Assembly: GCA_030428945.1 (NCBI GenBank)
Contig: JAUIEC010000007.1
Location: 62,001 to 126,000, forward strand
Length of the DNA stretch: 64,000 bases
Origin: Phycisphaerae bacterium
Lineage (GTDB): Bacteria > Planctomycetota > Phycisphaerae > UBA1845 > Fen-1342
Direction: 5' to 3'
The notes under the pieces are model-generated. The model was not told the DNA's origin. It was given only the letters and a program-made list of their open reading frames with translations, and searched no databases. The translations under genes were made by a program, and so were the position numbers. Shown here in pieces: positions 1 through 8,862 of the stretch (within the stretch, counting starts at the first letter, position 1; every line of letters starts with the position of its first letter).

Positions 1-1346
1 TGGTGCTGCACGTTGACGAACAGGGTCGTTCCGTCGGGCGAAAAGGTCGCGCCGGCGAACTCGGAACTGTTGTAGGCGTTGCGGGCGAACTTGTAGAGCT
101 TGCCACGCGGCGTGACCCCGACCAGGTACTGGGCATCCTTGCCGTCCTCGCAGACGATCAGGTCGCCCCACGGCGATACCGTCACGTTGTCGGCCTTGTC
201 CAGCAGACCCGCGTCATTCGGCTCGATGAACAGTTCCAGGATGCCCGGCTTCTCGTCCTCGCCCGCGGTACCCTCGTGCGGGCTCGGCGTATAGCGCCAG
301 ATCTGTCCGACCTGCTCGTACCCGCCGGTCGTGCAGGCGAAGTAGTGCGCGCCCATCCCCGCCCAGATGCCCTCCCCGCGGGCGAAGCGGGCGGCCCCGT
401 CCGCGAAGGCCCGGTGCCGCAGGTCGTTGTCCGGCGCGTCGATCTCTTCCAGGTCGATCCACGTCACCGGCAGCCGCGTACCGACCCGCACGTTGCCGAA
501 GTACTTCCAGTTCCGCGTGTCCAGGCTTCGCCGCCCACGCACCGCCAGCGCCTGCAGACGCCCTCCCTCGCGCAGCACCCCCGGCTTGTTCGGCAGGAAG
601 CGATACAGGCAGCCGTCCTCGACATCCTCGGTCAGGTACAGCACCCGCGAGGCCGGATCGACCGACACCGCCTCGTGCCGGAAACGCCCCAGCGCCTTGA
701 GCGGCACCGGCGCGGCCAGGGCCGGCTCCGACGTGGCCGGAACCTCGAAGACATAGCCGTGATCAACCGTCAGGTTCCTGTCCGCCCGCAGCGTGGTCTC
801 CTCGCACGACAGCCACGTGCCCCACGGCGTCGGGCCGCCGGCGCAGTTGTTGATCGTGCCCGCCAGGCTCAGGAACTGCTTGCGCAGCATCCGCCGCGCG
901 GTGTCGTAGACCAGCGTGGTCGTGCCCCCCAGGCACGGATCATCGCGACCGGCGTCATAGAACCGGCCGGTGTCGACCTTGTCGATCAGCTTCGCCCCGC
1001 GCCCGAACGGGCTCTTCTCGTATTGCTGCGGATGCAGTTCGTGGTTGCGGATCAGGATCGTCGTCCCGTCCGGACCGGGATACGCGGCCATCCCGTCGTG
1101 ATCGCCCGGCACCAGCAGACCGTCGTCCATCGTCTGGCCGGTCAGCGAAAACTGGTGATAGCTGAAACCCTTCGGCAGATCGAGGATCCCGCGGTCATCG
1201 CGGCGCAGCGGGCCGAACCCCTCGGCCAGCAGCGCAGCCCGGTTGACACTCCGCCCGCGCGCGACCGCGGTCGCCAGGCCGGTGAAGCCCAGTCCGACGG
1301 CACCGGCGGTCAGCAGGAAGTTGCGACGGGACACTTTCGACGGCAT
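1..1346 (-). CDS. PhoX/DUF839 family exported protein, 3' end cut by window edge
   Basis: Tat-exported protein of the PhoX (DUF839) family, whose characterised members are calcium- and iron-dependent alkaline phosphatases with a beta-propeller fold. 448 codons are visible and the frame runs off the left edge, so the C-terminus is missing. The ATG at 1346 opens with a twin-arginine motif (SRRNFL, residues 6-11) followed by a hydrophobic Ala/Gly/Leu stretch, so export of the folded protein is expected. Family-like motifs near the visible end include EGIWAGMGAHYFACTTGG and ATFSPDGTTLFVN. It lies 24 bases downstream of the rarD-like gene on the same strand and could share its transcript. The family is clear, but whether this member is a phosphatase cannot be judged without its active-site residues aligned. 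Confidence 0.85.
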   Translation of the reverse strand, partial: MPSKVSRRNFLLTAGAVGLGFTGLATAVARGRSVNRAALLAEGFGPLRRDDRGILDLPKGFSYHQFSLTGQTMDDGLLVPGDHDGMAAYPGPDGTTILIRNHELHPQQYEKSPFGRGAKLIDKVDTGRFYDAGRDDPCLGGTTTLVYDTARRMLRKQFLSLAGTINNCAGGPTPWGTWLSCEETTLRADRNLTVDHGYVFEVPATSEPALAAPVPLKALGRFRHEAVSVDPASRVLYLTEDVEDGCLYRFLPNKPGVLREGGRLQALAVRGRRSLDTRNWKYFGNVRVGTRLPVTWIDLEEIDAPDNDLRHRAFADGAARFARGEGIWAGMGAHYFACTTGGYEQVGQIWRYTPSPHEGTAGEDEKPGILELFIEPNDAGLLDKADNVTVSPWGDLIVCEDGKDAQYLVGVTPRGKLYKFARNAYNSSEFAGATFSPDGTTLFVNVQH

Positions 1347-1370
1347 AGCTGGACCTCCCCGGGGTCGGTC

Positions 1371-2336
1371 CTATTCTAACGGAACCTGGGCGGCGCGCGA
1401 TCGCTCGCGCTGCGCGAAACGAATCGCGTCGACCGAATACAGCGCCAGCCCCAGCCAGATTAACGAAAAACTAACCTGATCGACGCGATCGAACGCCTCG
1501 CCGAGCAGCAGCACCGCCAGCAGAAGCTGCCCGGTCGGCGCCAGGTACTGCATGAAACCAACCGTCGCCAGCCGCAGCCGCCGGGCCGCCAGCGTGAACC
1601 AGAACAGCGGCACGACGGTCACGACGCCGCACAGCGCCAGCGTCAGGTCGAAGCCGACCGATCCGCGCAGAAACACGCCCTCCCCGCGAACCGAGAGCCA
1701 CCACGCGCCACCCAGCGCCAGCGGAAGCAGGTGCGTCACCTCGACCAGCAGACCGACCCGCGGCTCCACCGGCACGATCTTCCGCAGCATGCCGTAGAAC
1801 CCGAACGAAAACGCCAGCGTCAACGCGATGACCGGCACGCTGCCGTTGCTCCAGGTCAGAAACGCCACCCCGCTCGCCGCCAGCGCGACGCTCGCCACCT
1901 GCGTCCCCCGCAGTCGCTCTCCCAGGAACAGGTACCCCAGCAGAACGCTGACCAGCGGATTGATGAAATACCCCAGGCTCGCGTCCGTGACCTGCCCGAT
2001 CGCCACGGCATAAACGAATGTGCCCCAGTTGATCGCGATCAGGCACGTCGTCCCGGCCAGCGCCGCCCACAGCCGCGGCCGCCGCCAGACGCGGGCCTGC
2101 CCCAGGTCACCGGTGCACCACAACCAGACCAGCAGCAGCAGCACCGACCAGATCACGCGGTGCGCCAGAACCTCCAGCGAATTGACCTGCGGATCGCGGG
2201 CCGTTTCCGGAGTCAGGTGGATCAGCAGCTTGTAATACAGGGGCGAAAAACCCCAGGCCCCGTACGCCAGCAGGCCGTACACCAGCCCGAGCCTCGCAGA
2301 GCCCGGCTCCGCCACCCCCTGCCTGGATGCCAACAT
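1371..2336 (-). CDS. rarD: RarD-type EamA family transporter
   Basis: Inner-membrane protein of the drug/metabolite transporter superfamily, RarD subgroup (historically annotated as chloramphenicol-sensitivity proteins; true substrate unknown). 321 residues is the usual length (about 300), with roughly ten hydrophobic helices. The first is GLVYGLLAYGAWGFSPLYYK, a signature of RarD proteins, followed by the conserved LAHRVIWS segment near residue 60. Later motifs include INWGTFVYAVAIG and GYFINPLVSVLLGYLFLGER, typical of the EamA repeat. It ends 24 bases before the PhoX-like start. Its start lies 66 bases from the stop of the methyltransferase gene on the same strand. Confidence 0.9.
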   Translation of the reverse strand: MLASRQGVAEPGSARLGLVYGLLAYGAWGFSPLYYKLLIHLTPETARDPQVNSLEVLAHRVIWSVLLLLVWLWCTGDLGQARVWRRPRLWAALAGTTCLIAINWGTFVYAVAIGQVTDASLGYFINPLVSVLLGYLFLGERLRGTQVASVALAASGVAFLTWSNGSVPVIALTLAFSFGFYGMLRKIVPVEPRVGLLVEVTHLLPLALGGAWWLSVRGEGVFLRGSVGFDLTLALCGVVTVVPLFWFTLAARRLRLATVGFMQYLAPTGQLLLAVLLLGEAFDRVDQVSFSLIWLGLALYSVDAIRFAQRERSRAAQVPLE

Positions 2337-2402
2337 GGGCGGAGATCATACGGCAGTCGGCAACCCGCAGCGACCCGGACGGAACCCCGGCTCCCTCGCG
2401 CG

Positions 2403-3551
2403 TCACGCCTCCCGCCGCAGCATCAGCAGCGTCTCGCGCGGCGCCACCCCGGTCAGCCCGCCCAGTTGCCGCCCGCCCCGATGCAGGTCGCGCGCCCGAC
2501 ACACCCGCCGCACCGCGAACCCGCACTTCTCCGCCAGTTCCAGCAGGATCAGGTCAGCCGGAATGTAGATCTCCGCCAGCCGCGCCCCGCCGATCACGAT
2601 CCAGGCCGGCGCCCCCGGCGCCAGCACCCGGGCCGCCGCCTGCAACGCCTGCTTCATGTCCGCAAAGTACTCGTGCACGATCCGCGCCATCCGCGGCACC
2701 TCACGCGCCCGCAGGTTCGCGATCACTTCCTCCACCGCCGGATGCCGCACCGCCGGAACCCTGCTCTCGCGCGCCAGCGGATGCGCCTTGATCTGCAGCG
2801 CACGCGCCTCGTCGAGCGCCACCTCCTCGGGATACCAGCGACCGTAAAGACTCGCCAGCGGACGCACGATCCGCGTGTAGTCGTGCCGCGACAGGTACGG
2901 CGGCGAAGTCAGCAGCCCCCCGCAACTCCCGTCCGCCAGCCCGTCAAGCCGCCGGGCATCACCCTGCAGCACCGACACCTCCCCCAGCGGCTCGGCCGCC
3001 AGGTCCGCGGCGATCATCGCCTGAACCTGTTCGAGCAGCCGCGACAGCGCCGCCGGCTGCCGCAGCGGCCGCCCGTCCGAATCGTGCTGACGGGCCCGCG
3101 CCAGCAGCAGCCGCGCCTGCTCCGCCGGCTGCCCGCACGCGTCCGCGAGGGTCTCGAGATCATCGCCCGGCGGAAGCGCCTCGCTCGCGGGCAGCCCGCG
3201 GGCCCGCGTCAGGAAGACCAGCACCGACAGCGCCTCGACGCCACAGGCCGGAACACCCTGCCGGGCCGCCTCGATCGCGACCGTCCCGCTGCCACTGAAC
3301 GGATCCAGCAACGGCAGGGCGACGTCGTACCCCTCGGCCTGCCGAATGAACTCGCGAACAAGCTGCGGCGCGAACGCCTGCTTGTACGCCAGCCAGCGGT
3401 GATACGGCTCCAGCCGGTTCCGCTCGCCGGTCACCAGCGCCCCCAGCGCCGGCATGTCCTTCATTCGACGAAACCAGCGGCGCTCGAGCTGCTCGCGAGC
3501 GTGTACGTCCTCGACCGGTTCGGTTTTGCCTGCCCGACGCGACATCCGCAA
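2403..3551 (-). CDS. Putative orphan DNA methyltransferase (N4-cytosine/N6-adenine type)
   Basis: SAM-dependent methyltransferase, probably acting on an exocyclic amino group in DNA. Residues 83-90 read DPFSGSGT (SAM-binding motif I, FxGxG) and residues 215-225 read TSPPYLSRHDY (catalytic motif IV, the S/D-PP-Y type). Motif I precedes motif IV, so it is permuted relative to the beta class. The segment between them, about 120 residues, is helical and Ala/Leu-rich. No restriction endonuclease or specificity subunit lies nearby, so it would be an orphan methylase. The gene sits 9 bases downstream of yceH. An RNA substrate cannot be excluded, because TSPPY-type motifs also occur in some RNA methylases. 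Class is confident; substrate is not. Confidence 0.72.
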   Translation of the reverse strand: MRMSRRAGKTEPVEDVHAREQLERRWFRRMKDMPALGALVTGERNRLEPYHRWLAYKQAFAPQLVREFIRQAEGYDVALPLLDPFSGSGTVAIEAARQGVPACGVEALSVLVFLTRARGLPASEALPPGDDLETLADACGQPAEQARLLLARARQHDSDGRPLRQPAALSRLLEQVQAMIAADLAAEPLGEVSVLQGDARRLDGLADGSCGGLLTSPPYLSRHDYTRIVRPLASLYGRWYPEEVALDEARALQIKAHPLARESRVPAVRHPAVEEVIANLRAREVPRMARIVHEYFADMKQALQAAARVLAPGAPAWIVIGGARLAEIYIPADLILLELAEKCGFAVRRVCRARDLHRGGRQLGGLTGVAPRETLLMLRREA

Positions 3552-3560
3552 TCCCGCCGC

Positions 3561-4262
3561 TCACCGCAGCCGTTCCTCGAGCGCCGCGATTCGGCGCTCG
3601 AGTTCCGCAATCGTCTGGTGCAGCTCGGCAATCTCCTCCTGCGTCTGCTCGAGTTCACCCCGCAAACCCGCCTCGACCGCCGGATCAGGCGTCCGCGGCG
3701 CAACCACCGCCGCCGCGACGGGCTCCCCCGCCTCCGCCTCCTCCGCCGGCAGCGGTTCCTCGTCCGCCGGCGACAACAGGTGCGCGAATCGGATCGCCGA
3801 CTGCCCTGCCGCCCGCGGCATCGCCGCCACCAGCGGCGGCTCCCAGTTCTTCAGCGAATCCAGCACCTCGTTGACGTCACCGACGCTGTCCAGCGCCGCC
3901 ATCCGCGACGCCCGCGTCCGCAGTTCGCCCGCCGTCTGCGGCCCGCGCAGCATCAACTCGGTCATCACCGCCCGCTGGCGACTCTGCCAGTTGAACTGCC
4001 GGTCCACTTCGTGCTTGAACTTGTCGGCCCGCGAACCCGGCCCCGGCAGAATCCGCGTGACCAGCCCGCGCTGAATCAGTTGCTGCAGCGTCGACCAGAC
4101 CACGTCCTCGTCCAGTTCCATCAGCGGATCGCGGTTCGACTTCTGGTTGCAGGCCGACACCAGGCTGTTGACCGTCATCGGATAGGCGCTCGAACCCGTC
4201 ATCGCCTTTTCCAGCAGCGATCCCAGCACGCGACGTTCAAACTGATCCAGGGTGTAGTCCAC
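3561..4262 (-). CDS. yceH: YceH family protein (DUF480)
   Basis: Cytosolic protein of the widespread YceH/DUF480 family, which has a tandem winged-helix fold and no settled function. The start is taken as GTG at 4262 (VDYTLDQFERRVLGSLLEK). It has a purine-rich GGGGAGA ribosome site 5-6 bases upstream, and family members begin just there. An ATG further upstream in frame would add about 88 Arg/Pro-rich residues and would overlap the divergent gene, so it was rejected. Typical motifs follow: YPMTVNSLVSACNQKSNRDP and a second domain with ELMLRGPQTAGELR. The C-terminal 40 residues form a Glu/Leu-rich coiled coil. Product about 233 residues. It probably forms an operon with the methyltransferase 9 bases downstream. 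Confidence 0.88.
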   Translation of the reverse strand: MDYTLDQFERRVLGSLLEKAMTGSSAYPMTVNSLVSACNQKSNRDPLMELDEDVVWSTLQQLIQRGLVTRILPGPGSRADKFKHEVDRQFNWQSRQRAVMTELMLRGPQTAGELRTRASRMAALDSVGDVNEVLDSLKNWEPPLVAAMPRAAGQSAIRFAHLLSPADEEPLPAEEAEAGEPVAAAVVAPRTPDPAVEAGLRGELEQTQEEIAELHQTIAELERRIAALEERLR

Positions 4263-4395
4263 GAAAGTCTCCCCTTCGCCCCGCGGCCAGCGATAATGAA
4301 GCCGGCCGGCGGTCGAGTCGATTCCCAGGTGCCGGCCGAACCGGCCCCGCCGAGGGTGCGTATGCCTCGCAGGCCAGGAGCACCGAACGATCGAC

Positions 4396-5415
4396 ATGCT
4401 AACCAAGACGCCCCACGTCCGAAAACCGCTCGGCCCGCTGCTCCGCGGCCTCCTCCGCCACGGCCGCGGCGGCCTGGCCGCCACCGCCACCGTCCTCGCG
4501 ATCCTCGGGCTGATCCTGCGCATCACGATCCGCGATCAGTACTGGCCGGTCGCCTTCTTCTTTTATGGGACGCCCCCCGCCGTGCAGGCCGGACTCTGGC
4601 TGCTGGCCGCCGCCTGCTACGACTGGCGGACCAGGCGACGCAGCGTCATCGCCGCGATCGCGCTCGCCGGCCTCTCCGCCGTCTGGACCTACCGCACCAT
4701 GTGGTACGACGCCGCCCCCGTCGAGGCCCGCCCGGAAACCATTCGCATCGCCACCTGGAACGCCGGCCGCGGACTGCTCGGCTGGCAGGCGGCAGTCCGC
4801 GACGCCCGCGCGCTGGATGCCGACATCGTCTGCCTGACCGAGGCCGGCCTCGGCACCCGCCCGCAGCGAGCCCTGTGGGAAGCCGCCTTTCCCGACTACG
4901 CCCACTCGCGCATCTTCCGCGGAACCCTGATCCTCTCACGCTATCCGCTGGAGCCGCTCGAAACCGGCTGGGCTCGCAAGGACATCGCCCACCAGGTCGT
5001 TCGCGTGCGGACCGAGCAGGGCCCGCTGGTGGTCACGGTCGTCGACATCCATTCGAACCCGCTCCGCTGGCGGCGCGGCGCGTTCGAACGCATCGACCAG
5101 ATCCTGGCACGCTACGCCGATCAGCCACTGGTCATCGCCGGCGATTTCAACACCCCGCCCGAGTCCATCTGGTTCGACACGCTCCGCCCCCGGCTGCGTT
5201 CCGCATTCGAAGCCGGCGGGTCAGGCTACGCCGCCACCTGGCCGCAGCCGCTGCCGATCCTGGCGATCGACCAGATCTGGCTCAGCCCGCGGGTCGATCC
5301 GCAGACCTGCCGGGCCCGCGGCATGTGGGCCTCCGACCACCGCGCGATCATCACCGAAGTCAGCCTGCAGCGCCCGCCCCCCAACGAACCGGACCAGGCC
5401 GCACCTACCCCCTGA
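4396..5415 (+). CDS. Membrane-anchored endonuclease/exonuclease/phosphatase (EEP) family protein
   Basis: Hydrolase of the DNase I-like EEP superfamily, fused to an N-terminal membrane domain. The first 115 residues hold about three hydrophobic helices (around 27-47, 55-75 and 85-100), so the enzyme domain is tethered to the inner membrane, probably facing the periplasm. The catalytic domain carries the superfamily motifs in order: RIATWNAGRG, CLTEAGLG, GDFNTPPES and ASDHRAIITEV (the GDFN and SDH metal/catalytic motifs). This layout is common in bacterial endo/exo/phosphatase proteins of unknown substrate. It is divergent from yceH and convergent with polA. Length 339 residues. The substrate (nucleic acid, lipid or sugar phosphate) is not shown by sequence. 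Confidence 0.87.
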   Translation: MLTKTPHVRKPLGPLLRGLLRHGRGGLAATATVLAILGLILRITIRDQYWPVAFFFYGTPPAVQAGLWLLAAACYDWRTRRRSVIAAIALAGLSAVWTYRTMWYDAAPVEARPETIRIATWNAGRGLLGWQAAVRDARALDADIVCLTEAGLGTRPQRALWEAAFPDYAHSRIFRGTLILSRYPLEPLETGWARKDIAHQVVRVRTEQGPLVVTVVDIHSNPLRWRRGAFERIDQILARYADQPLVIAGDFNTPPESIWFDTLRPRLRSAFEAGGSGYAATWPQPLPILAIDQIWLSPRVDPQTCRARGMWASDHRAIITEVSLQRPPPNEPDQAAPTP

Positions 5416-5432
5416 ACCGCCACGCAGCGATC

Positions 5433-5467
5433 CGCGGTCCCGCGACCCGCGACCCCGCGACCCCCGG
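5433..5467. repeat. Short tandem GCGACCC-type repeat in convergent gap
   Basis: The 60-base gap between the convergent EEP gene and polA is mostly four imperfect copies of a 7-8 base unit: GCGGTCCC, GCGACCC, GCGACCCC, GCGACCCCC. It is one of six convergent gaps in the window filled with short tandem units. No hairpin with a T-run is seen. Confidence 0.6.
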
Positions 5468-5475
5468 GCCGTCGC

Positions 5476-8265
5476 TCACTTCGCTTCCAGCCAGTTCGAC
5501 CCGCGGGCCAGGTCCACCTTCAGCGGCACCCGCAGATCCATCGCCGTCGACATCACGTCGCGGACGACCTCGCCCATCCGCGGACCATCACCGCGCGGCG
5601 ACTCGCAGACCAGCTCATCGTGCACCTGCAACAGCATCGTCAGCGGCAACCGCTCGCGCACGATCCGGTCATGCAGCCGGTTCATCGCCAGCTTGATCAG
5701 GTCCGCGGCCGAACCCTGGATCACCGTATTGACCGCGAACCGCTCGGCCTGGGCCCGCGCCATCCGGTTCCGCGAGTCGATGTCACGGATCTCGCGCCGC
5801 CGGCCGAACAGCGTCTCGACGAAACCGTGCTGCTTGGCGTGCCGGATGCACTGCTCGATGAATCCGCGAACGCGCGGATACCCGTCGAAATAGTTGTCGA
5901 TGAACCGCTGCGCCTCGCCGCGACTCATCCCCGTCCCCTGCGCCAGACCGAACGCCGTCTGCCCGTAGATGATCCCGAAGTTCACCGCCTTCGCCCGGCC
6001 GCGCATCTCGCGCGTCACCTCCTCCAGCGAAACGCCGTTGACCCGCGCCGCCACCACCGCGTGAATGTCGCGATCCTCCGCGAACGCCTCGATCAGGGCC
6101 GCATCCTCGCTGAAGTGCGCCAGCATCCGCAGTTCGATCTGCGAGTAGTCCGCCACCACCAGTTCCGCATCGTCAACCCGCGGCACGAAAGCCGCCCGAA
6201 TCTGACGCCCCAGCTCCGTCCGGATCGGAATGTTCTGCAGGTTCGGATCGCTGCTCGACAGCCGACCCGTGATCGCCCCCGTCTGGTGATAGCGCGTATG
6301 CACCCGACCCGTGCCCTTCGCCCGCGCCGCCGGCAGCGCATCCACGTACGTGCTGCGCAGCTTCTGCAACTCGCGATAGTCCAGCAGCAACTGCGGCAGC
6401 CGCGAGTCCGTCTCGCCCGCCAGCGCCTGCAGGGTCTCCGCGTCCGTCGACCGCGACGTCCGCGTCCGCTTGACCACCCGCAGCCCCATCTCGTCGAACA
6501 GGATCTCCGCCAGTTGCTTCGGCGAATCGAGGTTGAACTCGCGCCCGGCCGCCTCGTGCGCCGCCCGCTGCAGTTCCTCAAGCTGCCCGCCCAGGTCCGC
6601 GCTCATCTTCTCCAGCAGCGGCACGTCCAGGTTGATGCCGGCCGACTCCATCTCGGTCAGCACGTCCAGCAGCGGCATCTCCAGTTCATGGAACAGCCGC
6701 GTTACCGGGCTGTCCTCCAGGTACTGCCCGCACAGCGCCACCAGCCGACCGATGTAGTCCGCCCGCTCGCCCGCGTACTCGGTCAGCGGGTCCAGCAGCA
6801 ACTGCTCCGGCAACAGCCGGTCACGCCCCTTGCCCGTCAGCTCGTCACGCGGAATCAGCTCGTGCCCGAACACCCGCGAGACCAGCCGATCCAGCGCGAC
6901 GCTGTTGCCGACCGGGTCCAGCACGAACGCCGCGATCATCGCGTCCACCCGTCGACCGGCCGGACGGATCTCCAGCGTCCGCAGCGCCAGCAGCGTCTGC
7001 TTCAGGTCGTAACCACCCAGGATCCGCCCGTCCGTGCAGACCTCCGCCAGCAGACCCGCCACGGCGTCACGCGGCAGCGGCTCACACGTCATGCACCGCA
7101 GCGGCAGGTACGCCGCCTGCCCCGTGCCCCACGCCAGCGCCAGCCCCGTCACCTGCAGGTCCGGCGGCGGCGCGGCCGCACTGCAGATCGCCTCGATCAC
7201 CAGGTACGACCCGGACTGAATCTCGCGCCCCAGGTCCTCCAGCAGCGCCACATCGTCAACCCGGCGATACGGCGGACGCACCGGCTCGGCCAGAGCCGCC
7301 GCCCGCGCATCCGGCTTCAGCCCCGTCAGCGCCCGCGGCGCCTCGACCGTCGCACTGTCGGCCACCGCCGCCGCGGCAGCCTCGGCCACCGCGGCCGCCG
7401 ACGCGCGACGATCCACCCCCGGAAGCTGCTCGACCAGTCGCCGAAACCCCAGCTCGGCAAAAATCGGCTGCAGCGACGCCCACGCGAAACGCCCGACGTC
7501 GGCCGCTTCGAGGTCCAGGTCGATCGGCACGTCGCTCCGCAGTTGCAGCAGCCTGCGCGTCGTCTCGTACAGCGGCGCGAACGCCTTGACGTTCTCGCTC
7601 TGCTTCGGCGTCAGTTCGTCGGCATGCTCGATCACCGCCCGAGCCGTGCCGTACCTGGCGATCAGCTTGGCGGCCGTCTTCGGACCGATGCCCTTCACGC
7701 CCGGAATGTTGTCGACGGTGTCGCCGCACAGCGTCTGCACGTCCAGGGCCTGCTCCGGCCGCCACCCCTTGCTCTCCAGCAGACGCTCCGGGTCGATCAC
7801 CTCGTCCTTGCCCGGATCGTACAGGTGGATCTGCCCGGTCAGCAGTTGCTCCAGGTCCTTGTCCTTGCTGACCAGGTACACCTGCATGTCAGGCGCGTAC
7901 CGTTCCGCCAGCGTGGCCATGATGTCGTCGGCCTCGAAACCCGGCTTGACCAGGATCGGAATCCCGGCCGCTTCGAGGATCGACAGGATCCGGTCCTTCT
8001 GCACCGGAAAGTCCTCGGGCGGCGCTTCGCGGGTCGCCTTGTACTCGGGGTAGATCTCCCGGCGAAACACCGTCTCGTCCGAGATGTCGAGCGCCACGGC
8101 CAGGTAGTCGGGCTCGCGCTGCCGGATCATGCTCAGCAGCATCGCGCAGAACACGTGCGTCGCCCGGGTCGGCTCGCCCGTCGGCGAGGTCAGCGGCCCC
8201 ATCCGGGCGTAGTAGGCCCGGTAGATCTGGGCGTGCCCGTCAATCAGGTAGAGTGTCTTCGGCAT
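5476..8265 (-). CDS. polA: DNA polymerase I with degenerate proofreading site
   Basis: Repair and Okazaki-fragment polymerase. The start is the ATG at 8265 (MPKTLYLIDGHAQIYRAYYA), giving 929 residues, almost exactly the E. coli length. Residues 1-290 are the 5' nuclease with intact acidic clusters and the helix-hairpin-helix region GDTVDNIPGVKGIGPKTAAK. Residues 330-520 correspond to the 3'-5' exonuclease fold, but the E. coli Asp355/Glu357 pair is replaced by Glu358 and Ile360, although later acidic residues (Asp420, Asp503) remain. Residues 525-929 are the polymerase: motif A at Asp706 (DYSQIELR), motif B with Lys759, Phe763 and Tyr767, motif C HDE at 882-884. An Ala-rich linker lies at 288-310. 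Proofreading is probably lost, as in Taq polymerase. Convergent with the EEP gene and divergent from the macrodomain gene. Confidence 0.97.
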   Translation of the reverse strand: MPKTLYLIDGHAQIYRAYYARMGPLTSPTGEPTRATHVFCAMLLSMIRQREPDYLAVALDISDETVFRREIYPEYKATREAPPEDFPVQKDRILSILEAAGIPILVKPGFEADDIMATLAERYAPDMQVYLVSKDKDLEQLLTGQIHLYDPGKDEVIDPERLLESKGWRPEQALDVQTLCGDTVDNIPGVKGIGPKTAAKLIARYGTARAVIEHADELTPKQSENVKAFAPLYETTRRLLQLRSDVPIDLDLEAADVGRFAWASLQPIFAELGFRRLVEQLPGVDRRASAAAVAEAAAAAVADSATVEAPRALTGLKPDARAAALAEPVRPPYRRVDDVALLEDLGREIQSGSYLVIEAICSAAAPPPDLQVTGLALAWGTGQAAYLPLRCMTCEPLPRDAVAGLLAEVCTDGRILGGYDLKQTLLALRTLEIRPAGRRVDAMIAAFVLDPVGNSVALDRLVSRVFGHELIPRDELTGKGRDRLLPEQLLLDPLTEYAGERADYIGRLVALCGQYLEDSPVTRLFHELEMPLLDVLTEMESAGINLDVPLLEKMSADLGGQLEELQRAAHEAAGREFNLDSPKQLAEILFDEMGLRVVKRTRTSRSTDAETLQALAGETDSRLPQLLLDYRELQKLRSTYVDALPAARAKGTGRVHTRYHQTGAITGRLSSSDPNLQNIPIRTELGRQIRAAFVPRVDDAELVVADYSQIELRMLAHFSEDAALIEAFAEDRDIHAVVAARVNGVSLEEVTREMRGRAKAVNFGIIYGQTAFGLAQGTGMSRGEAQRFIDNYFDGYPRVRGFIEQCIRHAKQHGFVETLFGRRREIRDIDSRNRMARAQAERFAVNTVIQGSAADLIKLAMNRLHDRIVRERLPLTMLLQVHDELVCESPRGDGPRMGEVVRDVMSTAMDLRVPLKVDLARGSNWLEAK

Positions 8266-8326
8266 GCCGCGGATGGTAAGCTCTGGCCCGCGGCCCGTCA
8301 CACGCGGCCCGCCAACGGAGTGCCCG

Positions 8327-8860
8327 ATGAGCGAACCCTGGTCACGCATCAGCCTGGAACAGGGCGACATCACCACGCTGGACGTCGACGCGATCGTCAA
8401 CGCCGCCAACGAACGACTCAGCGGAGGCGGCGGCGTCGACGGCGCCATCCACCGCGCCGCCGGCAGCGCCGACCTGCAGGCCGCCTGCCGACAACTGGGA
8501 GGCTGCCCGACCGGGCAGGCGGTCGTCACGCCCGGCTTCGCCCTGCCGGCCCGGTGGATCGTCCACACCGTCGGCCCGATCTACCTGAACGGCGACGCCA
8601 CCTGCCCGAAACTGCTCGCCTCGTGCTACCGCCGCAGTCTCGAAGTCGCCGCCGAGAAGCAGTGCCGCTCGATCGCCTTCCCGGCTATCAGCACCGGCGT
8701 GTACGGCTATCCGTTCCGGGACGCGACCAGGGTCGCCCTCGAAACCGTCGCGGCCACCCTGCCGGACCATCCCGGACTCCAGCAGGTGCGACTGGTCTTC
8801 TTCTCCGCCGACGACCTGTCCGCCGCCCAGGACATCCTTCGTACCGTGCGGAGCGGCTAG
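8327..8860 (+). CDS. Macrodomain ADP-ribose hydrolase (MacroD/YmdB type)
   Basis: Single macrodomain of the MacroD/YmdB class, expected to hydrolyse O-acetyl-ADP-ribose or remove mono-ADP-ribose from proteins. ATG at 8327 has an ACGGAG ribosome site 6 bases upstream; 177 residues is the normal size. Signature motifs are VDAIVNAANERLSGGGGVDG (ligand-binding loop 1) followed by AIHRAAG, then PARWIVHTVGP and the second loop AFPAISTGVYGYP. All ligand-binding elements look intact. It is divergent from polA across 61 bases and the rsmE start follows 2 bases after its stop, suggesting a two-gene transcript. Confidence 0.93.
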   Translation: MSEPWSRISLEQGDITTLDVDAIVNAANERLSGGGGVDGAIHRAAGSADLQAACRQLGGCPTGQAVVTPGFALPARWIVHTVGPIYLNGDATCPKLLASCYRRSLEVAAEKQCRSIAFPAISTGVYGYPFRDATRVALETVAATLPDHPGLQQVRLVFFSADDLSAAQDILRTVRSG

Positions 8861-8862
8861 GC

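Noticed and set aside
4263..4526. N-terminal extension of YceH to an upstream ATG
   Set aside because: Adds Arg/Pro-rich sequence unlike the family, overlaps the divergent EEP gene, and lacks a ribosome site as good as that of the GTG at 4262.
1731..5696. Very long plus-strand open frame of about 1,300 codons across several genes
   Set aside because: It is Arg/Pro/Gln-rich, without any recognisable domain, and runs antisense to four well-supported genes. In 70% GC DNA such frames are shadows of real genes on the other strand.
8266..8568. N-terminal extension of DNA polymerase I
   Set aside because: Would overlap the macrodomain gene; the polymerase family starts at MPKTLYLIDG with the 5' nuclease domain.
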